From the NCBI RefSeq assembly GCF_015680405.1, contig NZ_JADLJS010000024.1, positions 1-64,000 on the forward strand: a DNA stretch of 64,000 nt, written 5' to 3'. Below, piece after piece: positions 24,245 through 31,477 of the stretch; the stretch's first letter is position 1; every line of letters begins with the position of its first letter. This DNA comes from Pseudomonas pudica (GTDB taxonomy: Bacteria > Pseudomonadota > Gammaproteobacteria > Pseudomonadales > Pseudomonadaceae). A program made the translations under genes and the position numbers. The notes beneath the pieces are model-generated. The model was not told the DNA's origin, made no database searches, and saw only the letters and a list, made by a program, of their open reading frames with translations.

Positions 24245-26026
24245 TTAGCGGTCCACGTCAGCCATAACGAAGTCGATACTGCCCAGGTACGCAATGAGGT
24301 CGGCGACCATGCTGCCTTTGATCACCGAAGGGATCTGCTGCAGGTGCGGGTAGCTCGGGGTACGGATCCGGGTGCGGTAGCTCATGGTGCCGCCATCGCT
24401 CGTCAGGTAGTAACTGTTGATGCCCTTGGTCGCCTCGATCATCTGGAACGACTCGTTGGCCGGCATGACCGGGCCCCACGAGACTTGCAGGAAGTGCGTG
24501 ATCAGGGTTTCGATGTGCTGCAGGGTGCGCTCTTTCGGCGGCGGCGTGGTCAGCGGATGATCCGCCTTGTACGGGCCTTCCGGCATGTTGCGCAGGCACT
24601 GGTCGATGATGCGGATACTCTGGCGCATCTCCTCGACACGGACCATGCAGCGATCGTAGGCATCGCCGTTGTGGGCCAGCGGTACTTCGAACTCGAAGTT
24701 CTCGTAGCCGGAGTAGGGCCGGGCTTTGCGTAGGTCGAAGTCGCAACCGGTGGCACGCAGGCCGGCACCGGTGGTACCCCAGGCCAGCGCTTCCTTGGTG
24801 TTGTACGCAGCAACGCCGATGGTACGGCCCTTGAGGATGCTGTTCTGCAGGGCGGCCTTTTCGTACTCGTCGAGGCGCTTGGGCAGCCATTCGACGAAGT
24901 CCTTGACCAGCTTGTCCCAGCCGCGCGGCAGGTCGTGGGCGACGCCACCGATGCGGTACCAGGCCGGGTGCAGGCGGAAACCGGTAATCGCTTCGATCAC
25001 GGTGTAGGCGCGCTGGCGGTCGGTGAAGGTGAAGAACACCGGGGTCATGGCGCCGACGTCCTGGATGTAGGTACCCAGGAACAGCAGGTGGCTGGTGATA
25101 CGGAAGAACTCGGCCAGCATCACGCGGATGGTGTCGACCTTCTGTGGCACCTTGATGCCGGCCAGCTTCTCGACCGCGAGCACGTACGGCAGGTTGTTCA
25201 TCACCCCGCCGAGATAGTCGATACGGTCGGTGTAGGGGATGAAGCTGTGCCAGGATTGGCGTTCGGCCATTTTCTCGGCGCCACGGTGGTGGTAGCCGAT
25301 GTCCGGTACGCAGTCGACGATCTCTTCGCCGTCCAGCTGCAGGACAATACGGAAGGCACCGTGCGCGGAAGGGTGGTTGGGGCCGAGGTTGAGGAACATG
25401 TAGTCCTCGTTCGCGCCCTGGCGCTTCATGCCCCAGGCTTCCGGGTTGAAGCGTGCCGATTCCTCTTCAAGCTGCTGCTTGGCCAGGGTCAGGCTGTAGG
25501 GATCGAACTCGGTGGCGCGGGCCGGGTAGTCCTTGCGCAGAGGGTGGCCTTCCCAGGTGGGCGGCATCATGATGCGGCTGAGGTGCGGGTGGCCGGCAAA
25601 GTCGATGCCGAACATGTCCCAGACTTCGCGCTCGTACCAGTTGGCGTTCGGCCAGATACCGGTCACGGTCGGCAGGTTCAGATCGCCTTCGCTGAGCGAC
25701 ACCTTGATCATCACATCGCTGTTACGCTCGATCGACAGCAGGTGGTAGAACACGCTGAAGTCGGCGGCTGGCAGGCCGCGACGCTGGGTGCGCAGGCGCT
25801 CGTCGACGCCGTGCAGGTCGTACAGCATGCTGTACGGTTTGGCCACGCCGCGCAGGAAGCTGAGCACTTCCTTGAGCTGCTCGCGCTTGACCCACAGCAC
25901 GGGCATGCCGGTGCGGGTTTCCTGGGCGACGAATGCTTCGGCGCCAAAACGGTTATGCAGTTCGACGACCACATCCTGGTCGTCAGCCTTGTAGGGCGGA
26001 ATGAAAATAGCGTTGTCCGCTGTCAT
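24245..26026 (-). CDS. nuoC: NADH-quinone oxidoreductase fused subunit C/D
   Basis: A 593-residue fusion of the 30-kDa (NuoC, about 1-190) and 49-kDa (NuoD, about 200-593) subunits, as in E. coli and other gammaproteobacteria. The NuoC part has the ANWYEREVWDMFGIDFAGHP signature. The NuoD part has LGPNHPSAHGAFRIVLQLDG, IGYHHRGAEKMAERQ and the C-terminal DFVMADVDR that helps form the quinone site. It is separated from nuoB by 78 bp and from nuoE by 2 bp. The symbol nuoCD is also used. Confidence 0.98.
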   Translation of the reverse strand: MTADNAIFIPPYKADDQDVVVELHNRFGAEAFVAQETRTGMPVLWVKREQLKEVLSFLRGVAKPYSMLYDLHGVDERLRTQRRGLPAADFSVFYHLLSIERNSDVMIKVSLSEGDLNLPTVTGIWPNANWYEREVWDMFGIDFAGHPHLSRIMMPPTWEGHPLRKDYPARATEFDPYSLTLAKQQLEEESARFNPEAWGMKRQGANEDYMFLNLGPNHPSAHGAFRIVLQLDGEEIVDCVPDIGYHHRGAEKMAERQSWHSFIPYTDRIDYLGGVMNNLPYVLAVEKLAGIKVPQKVDTIRVMLAEFFRITSHLLFLGTYIQDVGAMTPVFFTFTDRQRAYTVIEAITGFRLHPAWYRIGGVAHDLPRGWDKLVKDFVEWLPKRLDEYEKAALQNSILKGRTIGVAAYNTKEALAWGTTGAGLRATGCDFDLRKARPYSGYENFEFEVPLAHNGDAYDRCMVRVEEMRQSIRIIDQCLRNMPEGPYKADHPLTTPPPKERTLQHIETLITHFLQVSWGPVMPANESFQMIEATKGINSYYLTSDGGTMSYRTRIRTPSYPHLQQIPSVIKGSMVADLIAYLGSIDFVMADVDR

Positions 26027-26104
26027 GGTCTCGGTCGCTTTGGGTCAACGTTAAGAATGAAGCCAGGCCGCCGGCTCCAGGGGAGCGGGCGGCAGGTAGC
26101 TGGA

Positions 26105-26782
26105 TCAGACTTCGTCGGGGCTGCGCAGGTTGGTTACTGCAATGCGCTGCTCACGACGCAGGTCTTTCTGGGCTGGCATCTCGGCACGGTAAATACCTTG
26201 ATCACCAACAACCCAGGAAAGCGGGCGTCGTTCTTGGCCGATCGACTCCTGCAGCAGCATCAAGCCTTGCAGGAAAGCCTCAGGGCGTGGCGGGCAGCCA
26301 GGCACATAGACGTCCACGGGGAGGAACTTGTCGACCCCCTGAACGACCGAGTAGATGTCGTACATGCCGCCGGAGTTGGCGCACGAACCCATGGAGATGA
26401 CCCATTTCGGTTCGAGCATCTGCTCGTACAGGCGCTGGATGATCGGCGCCATTTTGACGAAGCAGGTACCGGCGATGACCATGAAGTCGGCCTGACGCGG
26501 CGAGGCCCGGATGACTTCGGCGCCGAAGCGGGCGATGTCGTGGGGTGCCGTGAAGGCCGTGGTCATTTCCACGTAGCAGCAGGACAGGCCGAAGTTGTAC
26601 GGCCAGAGGGAGTTCTTGCGACCCCAGTTGACCGCGCCACGCAGCACATCTTCAAGCTTGCCCATGAAGATGTTCTTGTGGACCTGGTCCTCCAGCAGTT
26701 GGTCGGTGACGGTTTCCCGTTCACCGACCGGGTACTGCTCGTTGGGCGCATCCGGATCGATTCTGGTGAGATTGTATTGCAT
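26105..26782 (-). CDS. nuoB: NADH-quinone oxidoreductase subunit B
   Basis: A 225-residue subunit that holds cluster N2, the electron donor to quinone. The tandem cysteines are in LSCCYVEM; the other ligands are in SMGSCANSGGMYD and YVPGCPPRPEAF. It begins 9 bp after nuoA. The C-terminal tail is basic and variable, as is common. Confidence 0.98.
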   Translation of the reverse strand: MQYNLTRIDPDAPNEQYPVGERETVTDQLLEDQVHKNIFMGKLEDVLRGAVNWGRKNSLWPYNFGLSCCYVEMTTAFTAPHDIARFGAEVIRASPRQADFMVIAGTCFVKMAPIIQRLYEQMLEPKWVISMGSCANSGGMYDIYSVVQGVDKFLPVDVYVPGCPPRPEAFLQGLMLLQESIGQERRPLSWVVGDQGIYRAEMPAQKDLRREQRIAVTNLRSPDEV

Positions 26783-26791
26783 GCCAAAGCC

Positions 26792-27205
26792 TCATTGTTT
26801 CAGCTTCGCTTGCCGCTTGCGGCGACCTTCGGGAGCCCAATCAAGTGCCCCGACGCGCCATAGGTAGACAAGACCAGCCAACAGAATTGCTATGAAAACG
26901 AGTGCTTCGACGAATCCGGTCCAGCCGCTTTCGCGGACGGACACAGACCATGCAAAGAGAAAGAGGGCTTCGATATCGAAGATCACGAACAGCATCGCGA
27001 CCAGATAGAATTTGGCGGACAGGCGCAGGCGGGCGCTGCCGACGGGCAGCATGCCGGATTCGAAGGGTTCGTTCTTGGCGCGACCCCAGGCCTTGCTACC
27101 GAGCAGGCTGGACAGGCCGAGCATGAAGGCGCACAGGCCGACGACACCTAGGAGGAAGATGGCAAAGCCCCAGTTGTGGGCGATGAGTCCTGCCGAATCG
27201 GACAT
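26792..27205 (-). CDS. nuoA: NADH-quinone oxidoreductase subunit A
   Basis: A 137-residue three-helix membrane subunit that opens the operon. The conserved loop KNEPFESGMLPVGSARLRLS and the helix-2 motif FVIFDIEALFLFAWS (acidic residues at the junction) are present. ATG 27205 (MSDSAGLIAHNWGF) has AGGA upstream at correct spacing and is preferred over an in-frame start at 27277 that adds no family sequence. Confidence 0.97.
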   Translation of the reverse strand: MSDSAGLIAHNWGFAIFLLGVVGLCAFMLGLSSLLGSKAWGRAKNEPFESGMLPVGSARLRLSAKFYLVAMLFVIFDIEALFLFAWSVSVRESGWTGFVEALVFIAILLAGLVYLWRVGALDWAPEGRRKRQAKLKQ

Positions 27206-27588
27206 GCTAGAGATCCTTATACAGAGACCCAGCTCTGCAGTCTGAAATAAGTGTAGAGCGGCGACCTGGTGTCGCACATGCAGTGACCAAATGTCGCAGC
27301 TGAATCAATCGCGCTGATTTTATGGGTAAACCCCGTGCAAGTAAAATTTCTGTCGCAAAATTATTCGTAGGATTAAGTACAAAACCTGCGTCTAACTGGC
27401 TGAAAGCCTTGATATTCGGGCATTGCGCGCGTTTTTGTTAATTATGTTTCTTGCGGCGGGTAACGAATTGCAAGTTTCGTAATGATAATTAATATCATTT
27501 GGCCTGAGACCTGATATTTCTTCTGTTCTGCGCCTTGTAAAGTTCATCTGGCGATTCCCTCTACTTGCAAATGTGAAAAACGTCTGTT
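27206..27588. other. Intergenic region upstream of the nuo operon
   Basis: A 383-bp AT-rich stretch between nuoA and the YhhN-family gene, both on the minus strand. It must hold the nuo promoter. I see no coding frame worth calling; a 67-codon minus-strand frame at 27392-27595 has no ribosome site or family pattern. A TACACT element at about 27250 (minus strand) could be a -10 box. The one striking site is the Fur-box-like palindrome listed at 27481. Confidence 0.6.
27481..27499. promoter_or_regulatory. Candidate Fur box
   Basis: The 15-base core at 27483-27497, TGATAATTAATATCA, matches the 7-1-7 Fur consensus TGATAATNATTATCA at 13 of 14 defined positions. It lies 276 bp upstream of nuoA and 90 bp beyond the stop of the YhhN-family gene. 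A direct role on nuo transcription or on an unannotated small RNA would both be possible. An AT-rich palindrome of this kind can also arise by chance. Confidence 0.4.
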
Positions 27589-28251
27589 CTAGCACCGTTC
27601 GACACCGCTCGTACCGCTCTGGGTCAATTCTTTATCGATTGAGTGATGACTGGCTGATGAAGCGATCGCCCACTGGCCGAGCCAGTAGGTGAGGATGATC
27701 AGGTACGGCGCGGCGGCGAACGGGCTGACGAAGCGGTCGATACCGATCAGGCTGTCGGAGAGCACGAACAGGCAGGCGCCGAGCGCGGCGAGCCCGCCAC
27801 AGGCCAGGGCGCGCCAGAGCATGGCGCTGATGGCCAAGGCATAGAGCACGACCGGGATCAGTAGCGGGCCGAGACCGTGGCTGACCAGCACGCCGAGCAG
27901 AGTGATGCCGGTGATGGCGCTCAGCAGCAGTGCGGGCAGGGCTGGGCGCAGGGTCTGGCTGCAATAGGCGCGCAGGTAAGCCAGGTGGGCGCAGAGGAAG
28001 GCGGCCAGGCTAAACACGAACAGGTCAGCGGGGATGGCCAGCAGGATGTCGCCGAGTACCGAGAATGCCAGGCCTAGGGTGATCCAGCGGCGATAAGGTT
28101 TGTCGGGAGCACTGCGCAGCCAGGCGATCAGGGCCAGTACCGGGATCGGTTTGGCCAGCAGGGCGAGCAGGGGGTTGTCGCTGGCCAGTGCATATATATA
28201 GAAGGCGGCGGCGACCAGGGCGATTGTGGTCAGGTGGCTTGGACGGGGCAT
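27589..28251 (-). CDS. YhhN-family (lysoplasmalogenase-like) membrane protein
   Basis: A 220-residue protein with about eight predicted membrane helices (ALVAAAFYIYALA, LLALLAKPIPVLALIAWL, ITLGLAFSVLGDILLAI, LFVFSLAAFLCAHLAYL and more). The pattern LAKPIPV...ALxFSxxGDxLL...FxxGxxxFxxAHxxY is the YhhN/TMEM86 family, whose vertebrate members hydrolyse the vinyl ether of lysoplasmalogens; the bacterial substrate is unknown. ATG 28251 has AAGGA upstream, better than a start at 28284. Confidence 0.85.
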   Translation of the reverse strand: MPRPSHLTTIALVAAAFYIYALASDNPLLALLAKPIPVLALIAWLRSAPDKPYRRWITLGLAFSVLGDILLAIPADLFVFSLAAFLCAHLAYLRAYCSQTLRPALPALLLSAITGITLLGVLVSHGLGPLLIPVVLYALAISAMLWRALACGGLAALGACLFVLSDSLIGIDRFVSPFAAAPYLIILTYWLGQWAIASSASHHSIDKELTQSGTSGVERC

Positions 28252-28427
28252 GGACGGTCCTTGCTGCTGGGCTGCCACAAGCATAGACCTGATTGTGATC
28301 CTGATGATGATCTCGATGCATGAGCTTGAGGTACTGCGGGCTTTGCTTGAGTCTGCATTGATTCAGGTGCAGATGCCTGCTGAGCCTCGGACATTGCACT
28401 GAGGCTTGAATGAGGTGTTGTCTGGGC

Positions 28428-28460
28428 GGGCCTCTTCGCGGGTAAACCCGCTCCCACAGG
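28428..28460. repeat. Single REP element
   Basis: CTCTTCGCGGGTAAACCCGC followed by TCCCACAGG, an unpaired REP of the same type as at 37514. Confidence 0.85.
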
Positions 28461-28531
28461 ATCACCACAGTCTTCAACACTTGCACAGTCTCTGTGGAAT
28501 TGAAGGGTTACGTTCGCGAACTGAATTGCTT

Positions 28532-28648
28532 TGTAGGAGCGGCCTTGTGTCGCGAAAGGGCCGCAGAGCGGCCCCGGGATTTAAGCATCGAGGCAAAAAA
28601 TGCTGGGGCTGCTTTGCAGCCCTTTCGCGACACAAGGCCGCTCCTACA
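28532..28648. repeat. Perfect 29-bp inverted repeat pair (second REP type)
   Basis: Arms at 28532-28560 (TGTAGGAGCGGCCTTGTGTC, then GCGAAAGGG) and 28620-28648 are perfect reverse complements over 29 bases, separated by 59 bp. The core differs from the other REPs here (TTGTGTCGCGAAAG in place of a CGCGGG...CCCGC core), so it belongs to a second REP class. Confidence 0.92.
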
Positions 28649-28683
28649 GGTTCGGTGTATTCCTGATAGGTGTGGTACAGACC

Positions 28684-28726
28684 AAAAAGAAAGGCCCGGG
28701 GCTTCAGCAAGCCCCGGGCCTTTCTT
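28684..28726 (-). terminator. Intrinsic terminator of aceA
   Basis: A 16-bp perfect stem AAGAAAGGCCCGGGGC (28687-28702) with its complement (28711-28726), 8-base loop, and a T-rich tract on the minus strand. It lies 17 bp after the aceA stop. Confidence 0.95.
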
Positions 28727-28742
28727 CAACAGCAACCCACTA

Positions 28743-30068
28743 TCAGTGGAACTGCTCTTCCTCGGTCGAACCGGTCAGTGCAGTCACCGACGATGCGCCA
28801 CCCTGGATCACGGTGGTCATGTCGTCGAAATAGCCAGTGCCCACTTCCTGCTGGTGCGCCACGAAGGTGTAGCCTTTGTTGGCGTCAGCGAATTCCTGCT
28901 CCTGCAGCTTCACGTAGGCGGTCATGTCGTTGCGGGCGTAGTCGTGCGCCAGGTTGAACATGCCGTGCCACATGTTGTGGATGCCGGCCAGGGTGATGAA
29001 CTGGTGCTTGTAGCCCATTGCCGACAGCTCGCGCTGGAACTTGGCGATGGTCGCGTCGTCCAGGTTCTTCTTCCAGTTGAAGGAAGGCGAGCAGTTGTAC
29101 GACAGGATCTGGTCCGGGTACTCCTTCTTGATCGCTTCGGCGAAGCGGCGGGCTTCGTCCAGGTCCGGCTTGGCGGTTTCGCACCAGATCAGGTCGGCGT
29201 ACGGTGCGTAGGCCAGGCCACGAGCGATAGCCTGGTCGAGGCCGGCGCGTACCTTGTAGAAGCCTTCACGGGTGCGCTCGCCAATCACGAACGGCTGGTC
29301 GTACGGGTCGCAGTCGCTGGTCAGCAGGTCGGCGGCGTTGGCGTCGGTACGGGCCAAAATGATGGTCGGCACGCCCGATACGTCAGCTGCCAGGCGCGCG
29401 GCCACCAGCTTTTGCACGGCTTCCTGGGTCGGTACCAGCACCTTGCCACCCATGTGGCCGCATTTTTTCACCGAGGCCAGCTGGTCTTCGAAGTGCACGC
29501 CGGCGGCGCCTGCTTCGATCATGTTCTTCATCAGCTCATAGGCGTTGAGTACGCCACCGAAACCGGCTTCGGCGTCGGCCACGATCGGTGCGAAGTAGTC
29601 GATGTAGCCATCGTCGCCCGGGTTCTTGCCGGCTTTCCACTGGATCTGGTCGGCGCGGCGGAAGGCGTTGTTGATGCGCTTGACCACGGTCGGTACCGAG
29701 TCGACCGGGTACAGCGACTGGTCAGGGTACATGGACTCGGCCGAGTTGTTGTCGGCGGCAACCTGCCAGCCGGACAGGTAGATGGCCTGGATGCCGGCCT
29801 TTACCTGCTGCACTGCCTGGCCGCCGGTCAGGGCGCCCATGCAGTTGACGAAATCTTTTTCTGGGCGGAAGGACGGGTGGGCACCTTCGGTGACCAGCTT
29901 CCACAGTTTTTCTGCACCCAGGCGGGCCAGGGTGTGCTCCGGCTGCAGGGAGCCACGCAGGCGAACGACATCAGCGGCGGTGTAGGTACGGGTCACGCCT
30001 TTCCAGCGCGGGTTCTCGGCCCAGTCTTTCTCGAGGGCTGCAATTTGCTGTTCGCGTGTCAGTGCCAT
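28743..30068 (-). CDS. aceA: Isocitrate lyase
   Basis: A 441-residue glyoxylate-shunt enzyme that splits isocitrate into succinate and glyoxylate, allowing growth on acetate and fatty acids. The active-site KKCGHMGGKVLVPTQ is present, along with YLSGWQVAADNN and DYFAPIVADAEAGFGGVLNA near the N-terminal half. The length is close to that of the E. coli enzyme (434) and unlike the longer P. aeruginosa form, as I recall it. It is monocistronic: its terminator lies at 28684, and a 489-bp non-coding region with a good sigma-70 promoter lies upstream. Confidence 0.97.
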   Translation of the reverse strand: MALTREQQIAALEKDWAENPRWKGVTRTYTAADVVRLRGSLQPEHTLARLGAEKLWKLVTEGAHPSFRPEKDFVNCMGALTGGQAVQQVKAGIQAIYLSGWQVAADNNSAESMYPDQSLYPVDSVPTVVKRINNAFRRADQIQWKAGKNPGDDGYIDYFAPIVADAEAGFGGVLNAYELMKNMIEAGAAGVHFEDQLASVKKCGHMGGKVLVPTQEAVQKLVAARLAADVSGVPTIILARTDANAADLLTSDCDPYDQPFVIGERTREGFYKVRAGLDQAIARGLAYAPYADLIWCETAKPDLDEARRFAEAIKKEYPDQILSYNCSPSFNWKKNLDDATIAKFQRELSAMGYKHQFITLAGIHNMWHGMFNLAHDYARNDMTAYVKLQEQEFADANKGYTFVAHQQEVGTGYFDDMTTVIQGGASSVTALTGSTEEEQFH

Positions 30069-30557
30069 GGAAATAAACCTCGTCGCATCGATCTTGGGGT
30101 AATTGTGCTGATGCTCGGAGCAGATCAGGAGCTGGCGGCTGTCCTGTTCGCAGGAGTGCGGCGGCGAACGCGAAGGCTCGAAGGGGAAGGGTGTGCAGGC
30201 TGGGCGAAAGGGTGCTCCGGCAGGTCGGCTCGTGGTTGCCTTGCTGCGGTGCTACGCGATTGCCGTTACTGCGGTGATGCGCTTCCGTCCCTCGGGACAA
30301 CTTCTTCGTTGCAGTCGCAATCCCGTCGAACCGCCTTGTGGGCCGTATAGACACGAGACGCCTCCAGGGGTGGGAGGAGCGCGCCTCGAAGGCCCTTGCC
30401 AGGGCCCCTGATTAGCGGGAGCGAGGCCATCATGCCCTTGGGAAAAAGACCCTGTCAAATGTTTTGTAGTGGTTTTTTTCACTTACTACATCTTTGGTCT
30501 AATGCGACTTGGCAGTCAGTTTCAAGGCCTTTGGTCGAGGCCTTGAATTGCCTGGGA
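30069..30557. other. Long non-coding leader/upstream region of aceA
   Basis: A 489-bp stretch with no convincing coding frame. It contains the candidate promoter at 30429-30458. If that promoter is used, the aceA mRNA would have a leader of about 350 bases. The leader includes GGCCCTTGCCAGGGCC (30392-30407), a short palindrome that could form a hairpin. I recognise no known riboswitch. Confidence 0.55.
30429..30458 (-). promoter_or_regulatory. Candidate sigma-70 promoter upstream of aceA
   Basis: Read on the minus strand: -35 TTGACA (30458-30453), 18-bp spacer, -10 CATGAT (30434-30429). The -35 is perfect, the -10 matches TATAAT at 4 of 6. It points toward aceA. Confidence 0.5.
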
Positions 30558-31292
30558 TCAGTCGAGAAGGTCGACTTTGACACGCAAAGTCATGTTTTCA
30601 CCCCGTTGGGTGCTGTAACTATGGCTTGACGCGCTACGGTCGGCTTGACTCTGCTGGTTGTAGCCCGCCAGGGTGATCCATTCTCCGAGCTTGCCGGTGA
30701 TTGTCGTGTCGGTACTTTGCACTTTCACTACATCAGCACGTTCCTGGCTGATGCGATCATTATTGGTGCTTATTTGCAGACGAACCGTGTCACCACTCAA
30801 GGTGGGGGTGACATAGAAACCCTGGGTCACGTTGCGGTATTCGGTGTTGCTCTGGATGCGTCCGTAGCCGTCGGTGCTGGTGCTGGTGATCGGGATGCTC
30901 TGGCCAACCTGGATCAGCGCCGGCTGGCCTTCGCTGGCCTGAATCTGCTGCAGGCCGCCGTCACGGTTGCTGGTGCCGTAGTGGATGACACGTGCGTTGC
31001 CACGGTTGTCCTGGAAGTTGCTGTCGTTGTTGTCGACGCTGATCAGCAGGCGCTTGGGTGCGGTGTCCAGCTGTTGCAGCAGGGTGCGCAGGTCGTCGAT
31101 GCGCTCGGGGCTGGCGTTGACGATCAGCTTGTTCTCGAAGGCGCTGACCGTGCCATCCTTGCCAATGAACGCCTGGGCGGCGGGCAGCAGTTCGGCGCTG
31201 CTGCGGTGTTGTAGCGGCAATACCTCGGTGGCGGCCTGGGCGGTGAGGCTGGCGGCCAGCAGCAAGGCGGCGAATAGGGGGCGTAGCGGCAT
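30558..31292 (-). CDS. Secretin-domain periplasmic protein
   Basis: A 244-residue precursor with signal peptide MPLRPLFAALLLAASLTAQA. The mature part begins TEVLPLQHRSSAELLPAAQA and FIGKDGTVSAFENKLIVNAS, a secretin short-domain (NolW-like) pattern, and continues with VRLQISTNNDR and TGKLGEWITLAGYN, resembling pieces of a secretin core. The full membrane-spanning secretin domain is absent, so it is unlikely to form a pore alone. ATG 31292 is preferred because GGAG lies 9 bp upstream; ATG 31298 is also possible. It is divergent from the subtilase-like gene at 31478, with a 185-bp shared promoter region. Confidence 0.72.
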   Translation of the reverse strand: MPLRPLFAALLLAASLTAQAATEVLPLQHRSSAELLPAAQAFIGKDGTVSAFENKLIVNASPERIDDLRTLLQQLDTAPKRLLISVDNNDSNFQDNRGNARVIHYGTSNRDGGLQQIQASEGQPALIQVGQSIPITSTSTDGYGRIQSNTEYRNVTQGFYVTPTLSGDTVRLQISTNNDRISQERADVVKVQSTDTTITGKLGEWITLAGYNQQSQADRSASSHSYSTQRGENMTLRVKVDLLD

Positions 31293-31477
31293 GTCCATGA
31301 TCTCCGCAGGTGGAATGGACATGATGGCAAATTTACTGACTTCCTGCCGGGTCTGGATCATGTCGATGATGGGGAAGTGGCTACCAAAGCACCTGGGGCG
31401 AGACGGCTGTCCGCCATGGCTGAACCTTTGATCTTTCCCGTCAGTCGCATTCACAGGGAGTGAGTGGGGCTGATGGC

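Larger units (their letters stand above)
28252..28742. other. Intergenic region with REP elements and the aceA terminator
   Basis: A 491-bp stretch between the YhhN-family gene (start at 28251) and the aceA stop. It contains a single REP (28428), a long perfect inverted repeat (28532) and an intrinsic terminator (28684), listed separately. I see no coding frame of note in the rest. Confidence 0.8.

Noticed and set aside
27392..27595. 67-codon minus-strand frame upstream of nuo
   Set aside because: No ribosome site, no family pattern, and AT-rich composition unlike a gene of this genome.
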